Source: Chaetoderma sp. LZ-2023a
Taxonomy: Eukaryota > Mollusca > Caudofoveata > Chaetodermatida > Chaetodermatidae
Direction of reading: 5' to 3'
DNA length: 64,000 nt
Assembly: GCA_034401795.1 (NCBI GenBank)
Contig: CM067367.1
Span: 49,975,363 to 50,039,362 of the forward strand
Position numbers and translations under genes: made by a program. A model generated the notes under the pieces. That model ran no database searches. It was not told the DNA's origin and was given only the letters and a program-made list of their open reading frames with translations. This document shows, one piece after another, positions 24,106 to 37,900 of this stretch (its first letter is position 1; each line of letters starts with the position of its first letter).

Positions 24106-25953
24106 ATGCATGCGGGCGTGCGTGCATGTCTGTGTGCATGTGTGTGTGTGCAACGTAATCTGTTTAGAGAACTTTCTTCTAAGTAGGCCATAGCATTTAT
24201 CAAAATGGAATTGTAGAAATAGATATGTGTACAAGAAACTGTATTAACCTGTTTTTGATGGTGCTGACTTTAGTTGACGTGCTCGAGGTGCAGTACAGGC
24301 ATCACACTGAGCAGAGGTAGCGGTGTTGATTAAGGTACACCTTGTACATGTCCACTGCTCACTCTCCAGCGTGTCACAGTGAGATGCCGAGACAGATGGC
24401 TCTGCTGCCTGAAGCCTGATACAGTTCTCACACTTATACGAGCTGGGTATATCCAGGAAAGTGCATGTTGCGCACCGTAAGGAGCTAGATTTATTACTGC
24501 TATGGTCAATGATGATAGATGATGCTTTTGAAGGTATATTTAGCGGTGTCCAGGAATGAATGCTGGGATCAGTTTTTTCCAGCTCCCTGTGTAACTGATC
24601 TATTGTGTACAGGACAGATGATAGAGTGGTTCCAACCGGAACAGGTGGACTGCCATCATGACAAGCTGATGGACCAGGTCCCTGAGTGACTGACAGACCC
24701 GCTCCATAATAAATTGATGGAACAGCACCATGATGAACTGAGGAAGCGACTCCATGGTGATCTGATCGATCAGCACTATGACAAACTGATAGACGGTCTC
24801 CTTGACCGACCGATGGACCAGCTCCATGATGAACTGCTAGATCAACTTCATTACTCACTGAGGGGCCAGCGCTGTTAAGAGCTGCTGGATCATTTCCACA
24901 ATTCATTGATGAAGCGGTCACAGGAGGAAATGACAGGGTGGCTCTTGGATTGGATGGACAACCATCTCTAGGATTGATTGAATAACTGGTTCCAGGTTCA
25001 ACTGAAAAGAAGACATTTAACTTTTATAAAGGGTTGCTAGTTTGAGAATGGTATGAAAATATTTACTAGCTTGTCACTACAAAGAATGCTATTAAATTGA
25101 ATGTCATATGACAAGCTAACAAATAGTACAATGAATGGCCTTGAGACAATATGTTTCTCTGTGTTTAACCCTTTAACACTCATATTAGCCAAAACCGGCT
25201 TCTGCAGTAGCCTTGAGAAATGTCCAATTGCAGACCAAGAGAACATTTTTTTTAATTTACCACTGGAATGACCGGCTCAATAACCTAGCCAGTCAGTCCA
25301 GTAATAAATTTTCAAAAATAGTCTTCTCTTGGTCTGCAAATGGAGGACATTTTCTAAGAGAAATTTGAAGGTTTCTGGACAAAAATTCAAGTGTAAAGGG
25401 TTACAAAAAATTGAATAAATTTGAGGGTTAAAGGGTTAACCCACAAGTTGTATACATAGCTCTGTTCACATTTATGCACATTTGAATCAATTTGAAAATT
25501 TGAATCCTAAATTCCCAGAATATAAATTTCAAGATACCTATACAGGTCATGATTTTTATGAAATCAATCAACTTCACTCGGATCGCTTCAACCGCTCCGG
25601 GGGTAATTTTTTAATCAATTCAGTGATATAAAAATATATGTAGAGCAGGGCTCCCGAAATGGCCATATTTTCCAGACGTGTCTGGGAAACATTCTCAATG
25701 TCCGGTAGTGTATAAGATCAGCCAGACATCTTGACAGGTTTTTGCGATTGCGCAGAGCAAAAAATCAATATTTAGTCGGAAATATTATTGATGTTTCCTT
25801 TTATAAACTGACTCCTATCAACAAAAATTGTTTATCAAACGGGTAACCATTAAGCGGATCGGATAGAATGCTAATACTCGATCACCATCACGTTATGATC
25901 ATATATAGAGTAATTTCTGAGTTCCCGAGTCCAGTATATTAGATCCGTAAATC

Positions 25954-25984
<31 letters not shown>

Positions 25985-28900
25985 GCGGCCCAATGGGCCT
26001 GTATCGCTCACCTGGAACATTGGCATATCAAACTAATCTTACTTAAGTTTTACATCTATTGGTGTCACTTCCAATGACTTTCAGTCAAATGATTTAGTTT
26101 TCGAGATATTGACAACAATCTCTGGACTGGTTTTTTTTGCATTAGTGATTTTGAACAATGTTTAAGTGAAAATAGATGATATCAGTGCTAACAACAGCTG
26201 GTTTCTTAACTGTCTCACTGCTGCAAGCCAGTGCAGCCAATAATTTCAATTTTCAAAAGCTCTTGACTTGTTGAATATTTTGAAAACAATTGGACTGAAA
26301 GTTGTTGGTGGCTTAGCCACCAACAACTTTCAGTCCAATTGTTTTCAAAATATTTATCACGTTCAGAGATATAACCTTTGGAATATGTCATCTGCAAAAA
26401 CTCAGTCAGACGCTTACTAGAGGTTTAAATACAATTTGAAGAAAATGGTCTCTAAAGGCAGGTAGGTGGTCTTTATAGCAGGTTATTCCCCACCACCACA
26501 CAATCCATTTAACACATGCACATCTGGCTGAATCACCAAGTTAGCAGCAGGGGTAGGGTGAGCTGGAGTTGATTTAGAAAATAATTTGACTGAAAGTCAT
26601 TGCTGCCTTAGGCAGCAACAACTTTCATTGCTGCCAAAGGCAGAAACAAATTTCAATCAAATACATTTCAAATATTTTTAAGAGCATAGATGTCAGAGCA
26701 CATAATACATATCTTAAATCTTTCTGCAGTATTGGAACGGTTAATCTGTTAATTGGAATTTAATATCTAGTTTGGCAATAAAATCTGACATGGTGATAAG
26801 ATGGTGGGAACAAACTATTTGCCCTATGAAAGTGAGACTGCAAATATTTAAGGAGTGATAACGCTGGCATTTGACGTCCTATCAGTTTCATTTTCACAAC
26901 ACAGATATTAGATGCCGTCATTAACATTGTGACCAAGTTTGGTGTCAATCCGTCAAGAAATAACAAAATGAGCTGTCATTGTTGGTGATGGACAAACAGA
27001 TGGATGGACGGACATACAGAAGACGGATAGGGTTATCGCTATACGATAGCTGACTGACAAGTAAGCGGAGTTAAGAAAACCAATTTCGGCTTCACAATCC
27101 ATGAAATAAAAAAATTGAATATGGCAGCCAAACACGCTAAAATTTGATTGGTCCACGGCGGCTATGTTTTTTACCTATCAACTTGCCATGAACAAACTTT
27201 AATGGCCCTTAGTCCATAATCATATCCCCCGATCCATTCAGCGGGTCTGCAGAATGTCGTTTTTACGAAAACTAAGTCATCCAAGATGGCCGCCGAACCA
27301 TTTGGCCAATCAAGTTCCTTCGAACAAACTTGGTTCAGCTCTTGCCCTATATGATATTTCGTGAGTTTTGAATCAATCCACCAAGCGGTTTCGGAGAAGA
27401 TTTTTAAAGCCATTTCCTAAAATCGGCCAAAATCCAAGATGGCCACCGGCCAAATCGGCTGATCGGCTTTGTTTGAACAAACTTGGATCCCTATGCCCTA
27501 AGGATACTTCCTGCCAAATATAAATGAAATCGGCCAAGTGGTTAGTAAGAAGAAGTCGTTTAAAGGAAAAAGTTGACGGACGGACGGACAGACGGACAGA
27601 CGGACGGACGGATGGACGCCGGACGGTCGCCATGGCATAAGCTCACTTGGCCATTCTGGCCAGGTGAGCTAATAATAATTACATTTATATAGCGCAAAAC
27701 TCGATGCAATAGCATGCTCTAAGTGCTTTATAGGCGACTCTACCGAGTACTCATTCTATACTCTACTAGCTACTCGAGTATGTACTCGAGGCTACCGCTC
27801 TTGTAAATTATAACTTGTATAAATTTTCACCCCCTATATTTTGGGGACTCTTGTCTTTATAACTAACTCAATGAATAGGCACACGTCAGCCAGGACATTG
27901 GAGATGGTATCTGTGGCTTAATTACAAGTTATTAAAGCCAATCGCTTTGGGCCGTGTACCACAAAAAGTGTCACTCATTAAACATTCTTATTAATATCAG
28001 TATTATATTGTATGGTTGCAACTGCTGGTATGCAAATTCTTATGCTCGGACATGTCAGACTCATTCGCTGTCATGACTAAGGCGAGCTGCTACAATAACG
28101 TAACTCCTCATCATTAAACAAGCAAGGCAACAGGATTTACGAATATTCAAATGTCAGCCAGCATCATGACAGTGAGTGAGTTTGGGTTGCTAAGGTAACC
28201 AGAGACATAAGAGCAGCTACAGATTCTAATGTCTTTCGCCAAATAAAATTTGGAAATGTTTGCATGCGTTCGTGTTATCTGTACATACATTAATATAGAA
28301 TAACCGTGAAACGTGTGATAAATGTCTTTAACTTACGTATCCTATCATTGTCAGCACCAAAGCACTTATGTATGAGGTCTTTTTATTCATATAAGTACAA
28401 ACATAAGAACCCAACCATATCATATCAATATGAGTTTTGGCGCTACTCGAGTTATGACCTAAACTCGTCGCTAGCTGATTATATTTTCAGGACGCCATTT
28501 TATGTCAACTTATGGATTGAATTTGATGTAATAAATGCCATTTATTAAAGCGTAGGCAATATTTAGGTGGACCTTTCCACTTTATCCATCCATTATATGA
28601 TGTGATAATTAACTACGTGACATGTAAAATGACATCATAATCATTACACCATGAATGACTCGATTTAGTCCATCAGGTTGTATAAATCGCATATCTTTAC
28701 TATTTAATAAAGATGTTGTTGAATATTTTGAAACTACATGTAATTTGATTGGGTGCTGTTGCTGCCTGTGGCGGCAACAGGATACAGTCAAATTACTTTC
28801 AAAATATTCAACAGCTTACCTGACTGTATAGTTTTCTGGAAATTTATAGTCATGGCATCCGGAGATTGATAGAACACAACATGAGTGAGGTGTGACTGGA

Positions 28901-31900
28901 GCTTAGCTAGAGATGGGCAGGGCATGGCTAAAACTGGAAAGATTAATTCACTTGGCTACTCCCTATAACTTCCATTCCAATTATGTTCAAAATATTCAAC
29001 CACAGATTTCTTACATCGTGTTCAAAATTGTTTTGTTTTGGAAACATGTTAACCTATTTCTGAGCTGTACATTACAGTGTTTGCTGTATGGAAGGTTCTA
29101 TTTTTCAAGAGCAATAACTCCGAAATTATTGATGGAAACTAACTTACTAACAAAACAGGAACTTGACCTCGATCTTAATACTATTAATCTAAATTCAGAA
29201 TTTGGTTCAAATCCCTTTAGTCTAGCATGAGCTATTGTCCAGAAACTGCCAAATTAAAGCGATGCTAATCTCATCTCAAATGTTATACTGCACCGATAGT
29301 GTATGGTTTATAGATTCCAGATCATTCATATCCTGTCACATTCCCGTTTCTGTATCACAATTATTTGCTTTGTAATATCGCCCAAATGTTGAACAGTGAC
29401 TGCCACCATTTTGTCTCCACAAGCGATAGTGTGTGATGTCATGTAAGTGCCAATGCATTACATTCTTTATTATGTAATATTCATCTCGTTGAATATTTTG
29501 AAACTAATTTGACTGGAAATTGTTGCTGCCCATGGCAACAACAACTTCCAGTCAAATTAATTTCAAAATATTCAACCGCTTACCTGTATGATTGCCTTTA
29601 TACCACACTGCCAAACTATAGCTGGCGCCTCTATGACTGAGCTATATCACGAAGTAGGCACGCTATAATTTTTCTGATTGGTTGAAAAGTAAATCATGAC
29701 AGCCATCAGACTGTAGAAATGTAGCAACATTTAGCTACTAAAGCCTGAATATCTCTCTTTAGCGGCATGATAAAAAGCTTAACATTACCTACATAGTTTA
29801 TGACTGGCATATTAGATCACCTGAATAGCTATCAAGAGTTCAAATTAGTTATCCTTTAACTAAGTTTGTATTTTCAAGGGTGTTAACCCTGGCAAATATT
29901 GACAGAGAATAATGAAACATGAACTTCACCTCCATCTTAATACCATTCATCTAAATTCCAAATTTGGTTCAAATCCATTTGGTTTAGATGAGTTACATGT
30001 ATTGCCCTGAAACCGTCAAATTAACGAAGCTTGTATTTTTCAAGGGTGATAACTCTGGCAAAGATTTACGGAAACTAACGAAACAAGAACTTGACCTCCA
30101 TCTTAATACTCTTATTCGAAATTCAGAATTTGGTTCAAATCCGTTTAGTCTAGCATACATTACTGGCAAGAAATGGCTACGTTAAGAAACTTTGCATAAC
30201 AGAAAGCGAGACATATGTAATTGTGTATCACTTTTCCAATGGCAATGATGACGGCGTTAACAATGTTGATGTTTTGTGCTTAGCAAAACTTCCCCGTTTA
30301 TTTTTTCAGGATTGGTTAATCCTATGGACTTTTCCAGTTTTAGCTATGCCCCACCCATCTCTAGCTGAGCTCCACCCACACCTCGCTCGTGTTGGGATCG
30401 ATCGATCTCTGAACTCCCTGACTATCAATTTCCAGAAAAATATACAGGTAATTTGTTGAATATTTTAAACTAAGTTGTCTGGGTGCTGTTGCAGCAACAG
30501 CGCACCGAAAAATTAGTTTCAATATATTCAACAGCATGTTTATTAAATAGTAGAGACATACAATTAGTACACCGTGTCAGACTATTAAGAGTTAAAGAGG
30601 GGCCACATACACTGATTAGTAAACGGTCAAGGTCACTGTGAGCTCTACTAAACAGTTATATTTTAACGTTAAGTTTTTGTGTTTAGACAACCTTATCAGC
30701 TTATTTTTTGGAATTGCTTTAGTCTAATGGAACACAACTCAGGTGTTACTTATACCAATACCACAGGGGTGCAGGGTGAGGTGCAGGGAGGTCACCATGT
30801 CAAAGGTCATGTTGATCTCGACAAAACTTGGTTATTTTTCAATGTAAAGTTATTGCATTTAGCAAATCTTATGAGGTGATATTTCGGAATTGTTTAATCT
30901 TAATGGAACACAACTTGTGTGCATGGTTGCTTATACCAAGCGGACGCAGGATAGTGACACGGAGGTCACCAGGCCAACGGTCATTCTGAGCTTGCTACCT
31001 TTCTATTTGACCTCTGCTTTTTCAACTAAAAGTTTTTCCGTTTAGCAAATCATTTACAGTTATATTTCAGAATTACTTAATACTGCCAAAACTAATCTTA
31101 AACACATGGTTCCATACACTATAAGGATGCCACGCGCTGATAGTGACATCCCTAGGTCAAAGCTCACGGTTTTCATATATAACTTGACATCCGTCTTACT
31201 AGTATTAAGTTATATTCCGAAGTTATTGCACGGAAACCAATTAGTCACATATTATTATCCCGTCAAAAATGAAGATCAAGAGGATATAGGAATATTCCCG
31301 TACGTAGTACAAACATATGCATGTAGATATGTATGTGGAAACAGGACCATTCCTATATCCTCTCGATCTTCGTCTTCGATAGGATAATAATATAATACTT
31401 GATCACAGACATATGATCAAACTGTGCATGGAGTTTCACTATCATCTCCCTAAATTACTACAGCAAAATGATGGATAAATGGATATAGACACGCTGACTC
31501 AAAGGACAAGAAACTTCTTCTTAGACCCAAAATCAACATACCAGCAGAAACTTCACTTGGGATAGTGATAATTTGTGAATGAAGGCAATCGCTTTTCTGC
31601 CCTTGTGGAGGCAGAACTGTAACAAAGCTTCGTGGTGTTCTTGGCTTATGAGGCAAGTGTGATGCACGAGGCTGGATAAAAGATGAACAAAATAGTATAC
31701 ACACAATTATTTTCAACTTGTTACCATATGAAGAAATGTGATTGCCATGCTAAATAACCAGGAGCAACGAGAGATTGCAGACACCCACCCTCCTGTTCTG
31801 GTCACATTAAAAATATGAAGTCTTTTACAGATTTTATCAAAACGTTCATAACACAGTGTACGGTCACAAGCTTTGTTGAGAGATAAATTTAAACAAAATC

Positions 31901-34900
31901 ATTCCAGCAGTTTCCAAGATATCAGTACATTGTAGATCCAGAATTTGATCCGATGTTGGTTTTTAAATGTGGACGTGAAATCATCTTTGATGGTAACAGT
32001 CTTTGTAGTGATACATTTTGAATCATATCAGATCAAGTAGATTTTTATTTACAAGTTGCGAGTAAGTAGTCGGTCTGTCTATCTGTTTGACGGTCCGCCC
32101 CATTTTTGACATTTCTGGCAAAGCGACTTAAATCGCAAATATAACTTGTCACACTTGTTAGATACGGTTTCATACATACACGCATACACATGTATGCATG
32201 CATGAACACATTCCCATGTAAACGCACCGGCGATTGCCCTCACACACGCATGCACACACACACGCACACGTGAACGCAATACCCTCTTTTACTGGAGGGA
32301 CAAGGAATTAACCGTTACCACACTGAGGTCAATATTCTCTCTTCTTTTACTGCATCAATAGTAAAGAAACTGGTATAGGACAGCAACATCTTCCCACAAG
32401 TTTGTTGAAAAATGGACATTAGTTCATCTTCTAATTTAATTAGAAAATGTACAATTTGGTTACCAGAGTGGCAAGAGTTAATAGCATTTATGCAAGTCTT
32501 CATTGTGCAACATATATACCATAAGGATCTGTTTCACTTATTTCTACCATTCACCATGCATGTAAGATTACTAACCGGCGTGCAGGAAAGGGTCTCTTCT
32601 TTAAAAAAAAAGGGTCTTTCTGCCGGTAAGCGAGCGTAGAGCTTCTCAAATCTTTCCTGAAATTTAGAATAAGATTTTCACTCTATAAAATACATGTACA
32701 GTACAGCTCATAAATAAATTAACATGATTGGTCACGCAAATAAAGAATTTAGCTCAGTGAAAGTCTATTTGCAGGCCAAGAGAATGCTATGTTTGACAAC
32801 TTACAACTGGAATGGCTGGTTCGGTTATAATTAGTAACTATATGATATACATCACTTGACCACCCCTCAAACGGCAGCCATTCACAAAACCCTATTTGCC
32901 ACAGACAAATAGACAAACATATAAACAGATAGCTGGTGAAGTTATTAAGCGAAAACTTAGTGCACTGACATTTTTGAAAATTTGTAAGTAGGTCAAGGGA
33001 GATAACGACGGTGAGTCTAGACGCATTTGGCTGATACATAATCTCCTTCCCACCCACCCCACCCCCACCACCCACCCACCCCAAAACACACGGAAAAAAA
33101 TAGCGATTTTCTACGATGTAATTTTAAAAAATGGTGAAAAAATTGAGCAGACTAAGATTTTAAAACTCATCATTCAGCAGTAAAAGAATACAGTTATAAT
33201 CCATACGCCCATATATCCACTGTGTTTTCTCTTGATCGCTTCACGTGTGTGTTCACTAAGTACTAATCAAAACACAAAACTCTATGGTAAACCAGCTAAC
33301 AATAGCGAGGTAACACCTTTGTCATTGACAAAACCAGCTAGTTACTGTCGAATCGCCATATAATTTTCTTTCTTCCACTGCAGACTCCAAGTCTGTTGTG
33401 AAATACCAAGTATATACTTAGTTGCATAGTGTTAGGCAATAATCACTGACCATAATTCTTTTTAATTCTTTTAGCAATTTCAGGTTGTGTACTAATTTTT
33501 CCTTTTTGATTCGGTTATCATGCCTAATTAAAGAAAATAACACAACAGCATTCCAGATTGTTGTATTTTGAACTGTGCGCTCTGTTGATTACTCTTAAAT
33601 GTAAATCGTACATTCTGAAAGCAACTATAAACTGCAATATAGGACGAGTTTACGCCGTTACTATCGTAGCTACTCAAAGCTACCGTCCTATGTATATGGA
33701 TTGCGCAGTATTTCCACCGGTACTAATATTAGCGTCTTCGCGCTACTCGGGTAATGACCTAACCTCATCATACAAAGGGAGGCTATAAGTGGAAGCGGGA
33801 TTTATATTTTTACTCGACGACATTTTATGTCAAATTTTTATGAAATAAACGATGTTTATGAAACTATACGCATAATTTAGGCGGTCCCAATTAATAATTT
33901 TATTCCCGCGATTATGGATATAAGGTATACATTAAGCATAGACGTAGGATGGTAAGAATTTGTCGCATGAAAATGTGTTCTAATTGCTGTAATGCTGTAA
34001 CAATGTGTCTCGTTGTCATTCATAACGAATTGATGACGTGATTTATTTTAACCAGTGTCTGAGCGACTCACGATGAACAATGATGGAACGCAAAATGCAC
34101 ATGTATTCGCGGTGCCGCTTTTAAAAGCAATAAAGCAATATCTTAACGCCCACTTTGACTTTTAAATTAATAAAACAAACAATGTCTGGTTCATGAAATA
34201 CAGTGAAATTATCTCCCTGACTATTATAATGTTAACTTTCATGGGTTTATTAAGGCACTATTTATCATCTAGCTATGTTATTGCTACGTAGAGGGGGGTG
34301 CGGCGATTGCTCATTTCCTCGGCCTGGTTCCCGAGTGAGGCAACAACAATTTGTTATACTCGGCTACATTACATTGCAATATAGTGAATCCGAAAGCTAC
34401 CGAATGTCACAAAAAGAAAATCATTAAATCACTACGGGCGTTTTATTTCCGCGAAAAGCCAATGAGATACCAGTACATGTTACAGCTCTTTCATAACTAG
34501 CCCTGAACTAGTCTTTTTTCGTGTAGAGCACCGATGGGGATATTGCGGTAGAGGACACGAATCTGCTAATTTCTGCGTTATATTATCAATAAAAACCACA
34601 CCATCTGCATTAGTCGAGCATTGGTACACATAAGCTATATTTTGACATCTTTAATCCATAATTTTGCGTTTATTCGGTCTGTTCATCGCGAACACAGGTG
34701 ATGCGTAGAAGTGATAATGAAGTTGATTACGGACAATTTTCACTATGCTTAACCTATGTCAAATCTCGCCAGTCGGCATGTTTCGCTGCGCTGGATGTTT
34801 ATAAAAGTTAAATGCAAAATGAACCAATGCTTACGATTCTTGCACTAGATGCAAAATTTTCAGGGGGCGCATCGTTACATTAATTCTCAACCGGGAATCA

Positions 34901-37900
34901 TGATTTTGTGTTTCGTAATATTTATAATTTTGATTTTTAATATTATGTCCCACTGTCTTTTTTAGATGCATTGTGAATGTATTGTGTTTTTAAAACCGAT
35001 GCGTTGGAAACGGGCCTTCAACGCATCATGCACGCATTTTAGACCCGTTCGTATGCTAAGTTAACTCTGAGCTGTACTGTACATGTAGTATTCCAAGATA
35101 TTCTAGGATAGTGATTCGCCTGCCATCTACGTATAGACCCGCTATATTGTAGGAGTTCCTCTGCAGTCCAGGAATGCAACTTTAGGCACTTAAGATGCTC
35201 TTTGCAATTAATTTTAATGGTTGCCTACTTATTATGTACAATAATATGATTTTAATCATGAGCCAAATATTTAGCAAACCCTGCTTTCTATTAGCCAGAT
35301 CGCAACGATTGATCGATCTGTTAAATATTTTGAAACTAATTTGTCTGGGTGGGGCGCCGTTGCTGCCTATGGCTGCAACAGGCAGCAACAGCACCTAGTC
35401 AAGTTAGTTTCAAAATATTCAACAGCTTACTTAGATAGTTTTCTGGAAATTGATAGTCAATGAGTTAAAGCCTCGATCGATCCCAACACGGGCAAATGTG
35501 GGTGGACCTTAGCTGCAGATGAGCGGAGCATAGCTAAAACTGGATTCCTCTTTTGGTGAATGGCTAACTCGGTCCCTGCTACTCACATTACAAAACCATA
35601 GGGAGTTCCCTTTCGTTTCAATAGAGTGATCCATTTCTTGCTATGTCTCGCCCATTTCTAGCTATGTCCTGTCCATTTCTAGCTATGCCATGCCCATTTC
35701 TAACTATGCCGTGCCCATTTCCAACTATGCCGTGCCTATTTCTAACTATGCTCTGCCTATTTCTAACTATGCTCTGCCTATTTCTAACTAACCGTTGCCT
35801 ATTTCTAACTATGCTCTGCCTATTTCTAACTATGCTCTGCCTATTTCTAACTAACCGTTGCCTATTTCTAACTATGCTCTGCCTATTTCTAACTATGCTC
35901 TGCCTATTTCTAACTATGCTCCGCCTATTTCTAACTATGCTCCGCCTATTTCTAACTATGCTCTGCCTATTTCTAACTATGCTCTGCCTATTTCTAACTA
36001 TGCTCTGCCTATTTCTAGCTAACCACTTCCCACTATGTATGTATGCTGGAATCGATTCATACACTTTGAACTCTGAATTCACAGAATCGCAATTTAAAGG
36101 TAATTATACAGGAAAGCTGTTGAATATTTATAAACTAATTTGACTGGAAGCTGTTTCTGCAGAATGTTGTTAAATTGCAAATTTAAGACATATTATTCAT
36201 ACTGTTTTGTTAGACTTTTCGACTTTCGTGACAGAAATTCGTCACATTGATTGTGATGTCAGATAACGATTAACATATTTGATAATCACATCAGATACTT
36301 GACTGTCAGATCGGATTCCTCCATTATATAAGTGAGAATTTCAAAGGCCTCTAACTGGTATACCTAATGTGAGGGATGGCAAGCAGCTCTCAGCTCAAGT
36401 CCCTTTGCATGCCTCCTCGGCATATACCTTTTATTCTATCCATCAGCTGGAGACTTTTACAAGCCCCATCAACAGCATGCATTAGGACAATTTGCAAAAG
36501 AATACAAACCTCTAATTTCTTGGCCCGGCCAACAACCTTGCTATCTGGTGGATTGTACAAGTAGCAGTTTGAGAAGATTAATCGCATATCTGTAGCAAAC
36601 TCTGCTCCCGACATGTATTCACAATTCTTCAGTTTTGCCTGTAACAAAGAGAATCTTATTGCAATTGTATAGTGTAGACTGTTATTGCTGATGGGCCTAT
36701 CCACCGCCGCTGCCACCACCACACCCCACAAAAAACACATCGTTAGAGCTATTAAAACTTGATGGACTGTGTCCCACATATTGAGCCCTTTAGTTTTTAT
36801 GCATATCACACATTAGGTGTGGCAGTGTCACAAAATACGGATTTCTTAAAATAGTATACCCATTGATGTATCAAATGTCTACTGAAAAACTAACATTCTT
36901 CTAATTCTTGAAAAGGTGACAAATCACACACAAATGAGGTCTAAACCATGTAAAAGTATGAAAAACCCCATTAAAATTGTTTAAATTGTGCTGCAGTGAT
37001 GATATAAACCAAATCTGTAAAGTCTCGTTTGGATCAGATAAGCTGTTGATAAATTAAGATCATTGAAAAATTTATATTCTTCTAATTCTTGGTCCACAAT
37101 AAAGTCGACACCGGGTAAAAATATGGAAACAATTTGACAACCATTTGCATTATGATGGTGTCTAGACACAATATGAATAAATCTCTTTACTTTTATTCAC
37201 ATTGAATTTAAGCACTTGATGAGGTAATTGTTCATTGAAAAACTTTAACATTATTCTAACAACAGGAGAAAAATTAACTAACCTCGTAAAAATATGTACC
37301 GGTAAGCAATTTAAAAATCATTTTCATTATGATGGCGACTGGATGTAATGATGGCATAGAACAAGTCTGTAAAGTTTAATTGACATCGGATCAGCACTTG
37401 ATGAAGTAAATGTCCATTGGAAAACTAACATTTACCTAATTCTTGGTGCAATATAAGCCAAGTTCAAACCTCATAAAAATATGGAAAAATTTTGAAAATC
37501 ATTTAAATTATGATGGAGATTGCAATGATGGTATAGATCAAATCTGTGAAGTCCTATTAAGATCTGATAAGTCCTTGGTGAATTAGTTATCTATTGAAAA
37601 ACTTTAACATATACCTAATTCTTATCACGCCGGACGTCATTCGGATTGCTATGTCGAAATTAGAGCTGGGCGGTATTGCCATTGGGATGACGATAACGGT
37701 ATCTGTGAAAAATACCGCGATAACTACTAATATCGCGGTATTTGGAATAATTTTGGATATGATAGGGTTAATATGGCCAATCTATGAATAGGCATCCTTT
37801 TTAGATGTATAAACAAAGCCTAAACTTTGTATTACATTTGTGTTTCAGCACCAAATAAAATATTTTTTCTTCTCACCTTTTTGCGTTTTACTTTGTCATT

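Noticed and set aside
23933-24234. His/Ala/Arg-rich frames on the minus strand
   Set aside because: Translation of the GTGC/GT microsatellite.
28306-28548. 80-codon plus-strand frame as a host gene
   Set aside because: No domain, and part of it resembles sequence at 33735-33890, so it is probably repeat-derived.
35618-36143. Open frames of 154 and 166 codons on opposite strands with 7-residue repeats
   Set aside because: They are read-through of a 21-bp minisatellite; open in both strands because the unit lacks stops, with no gene context.
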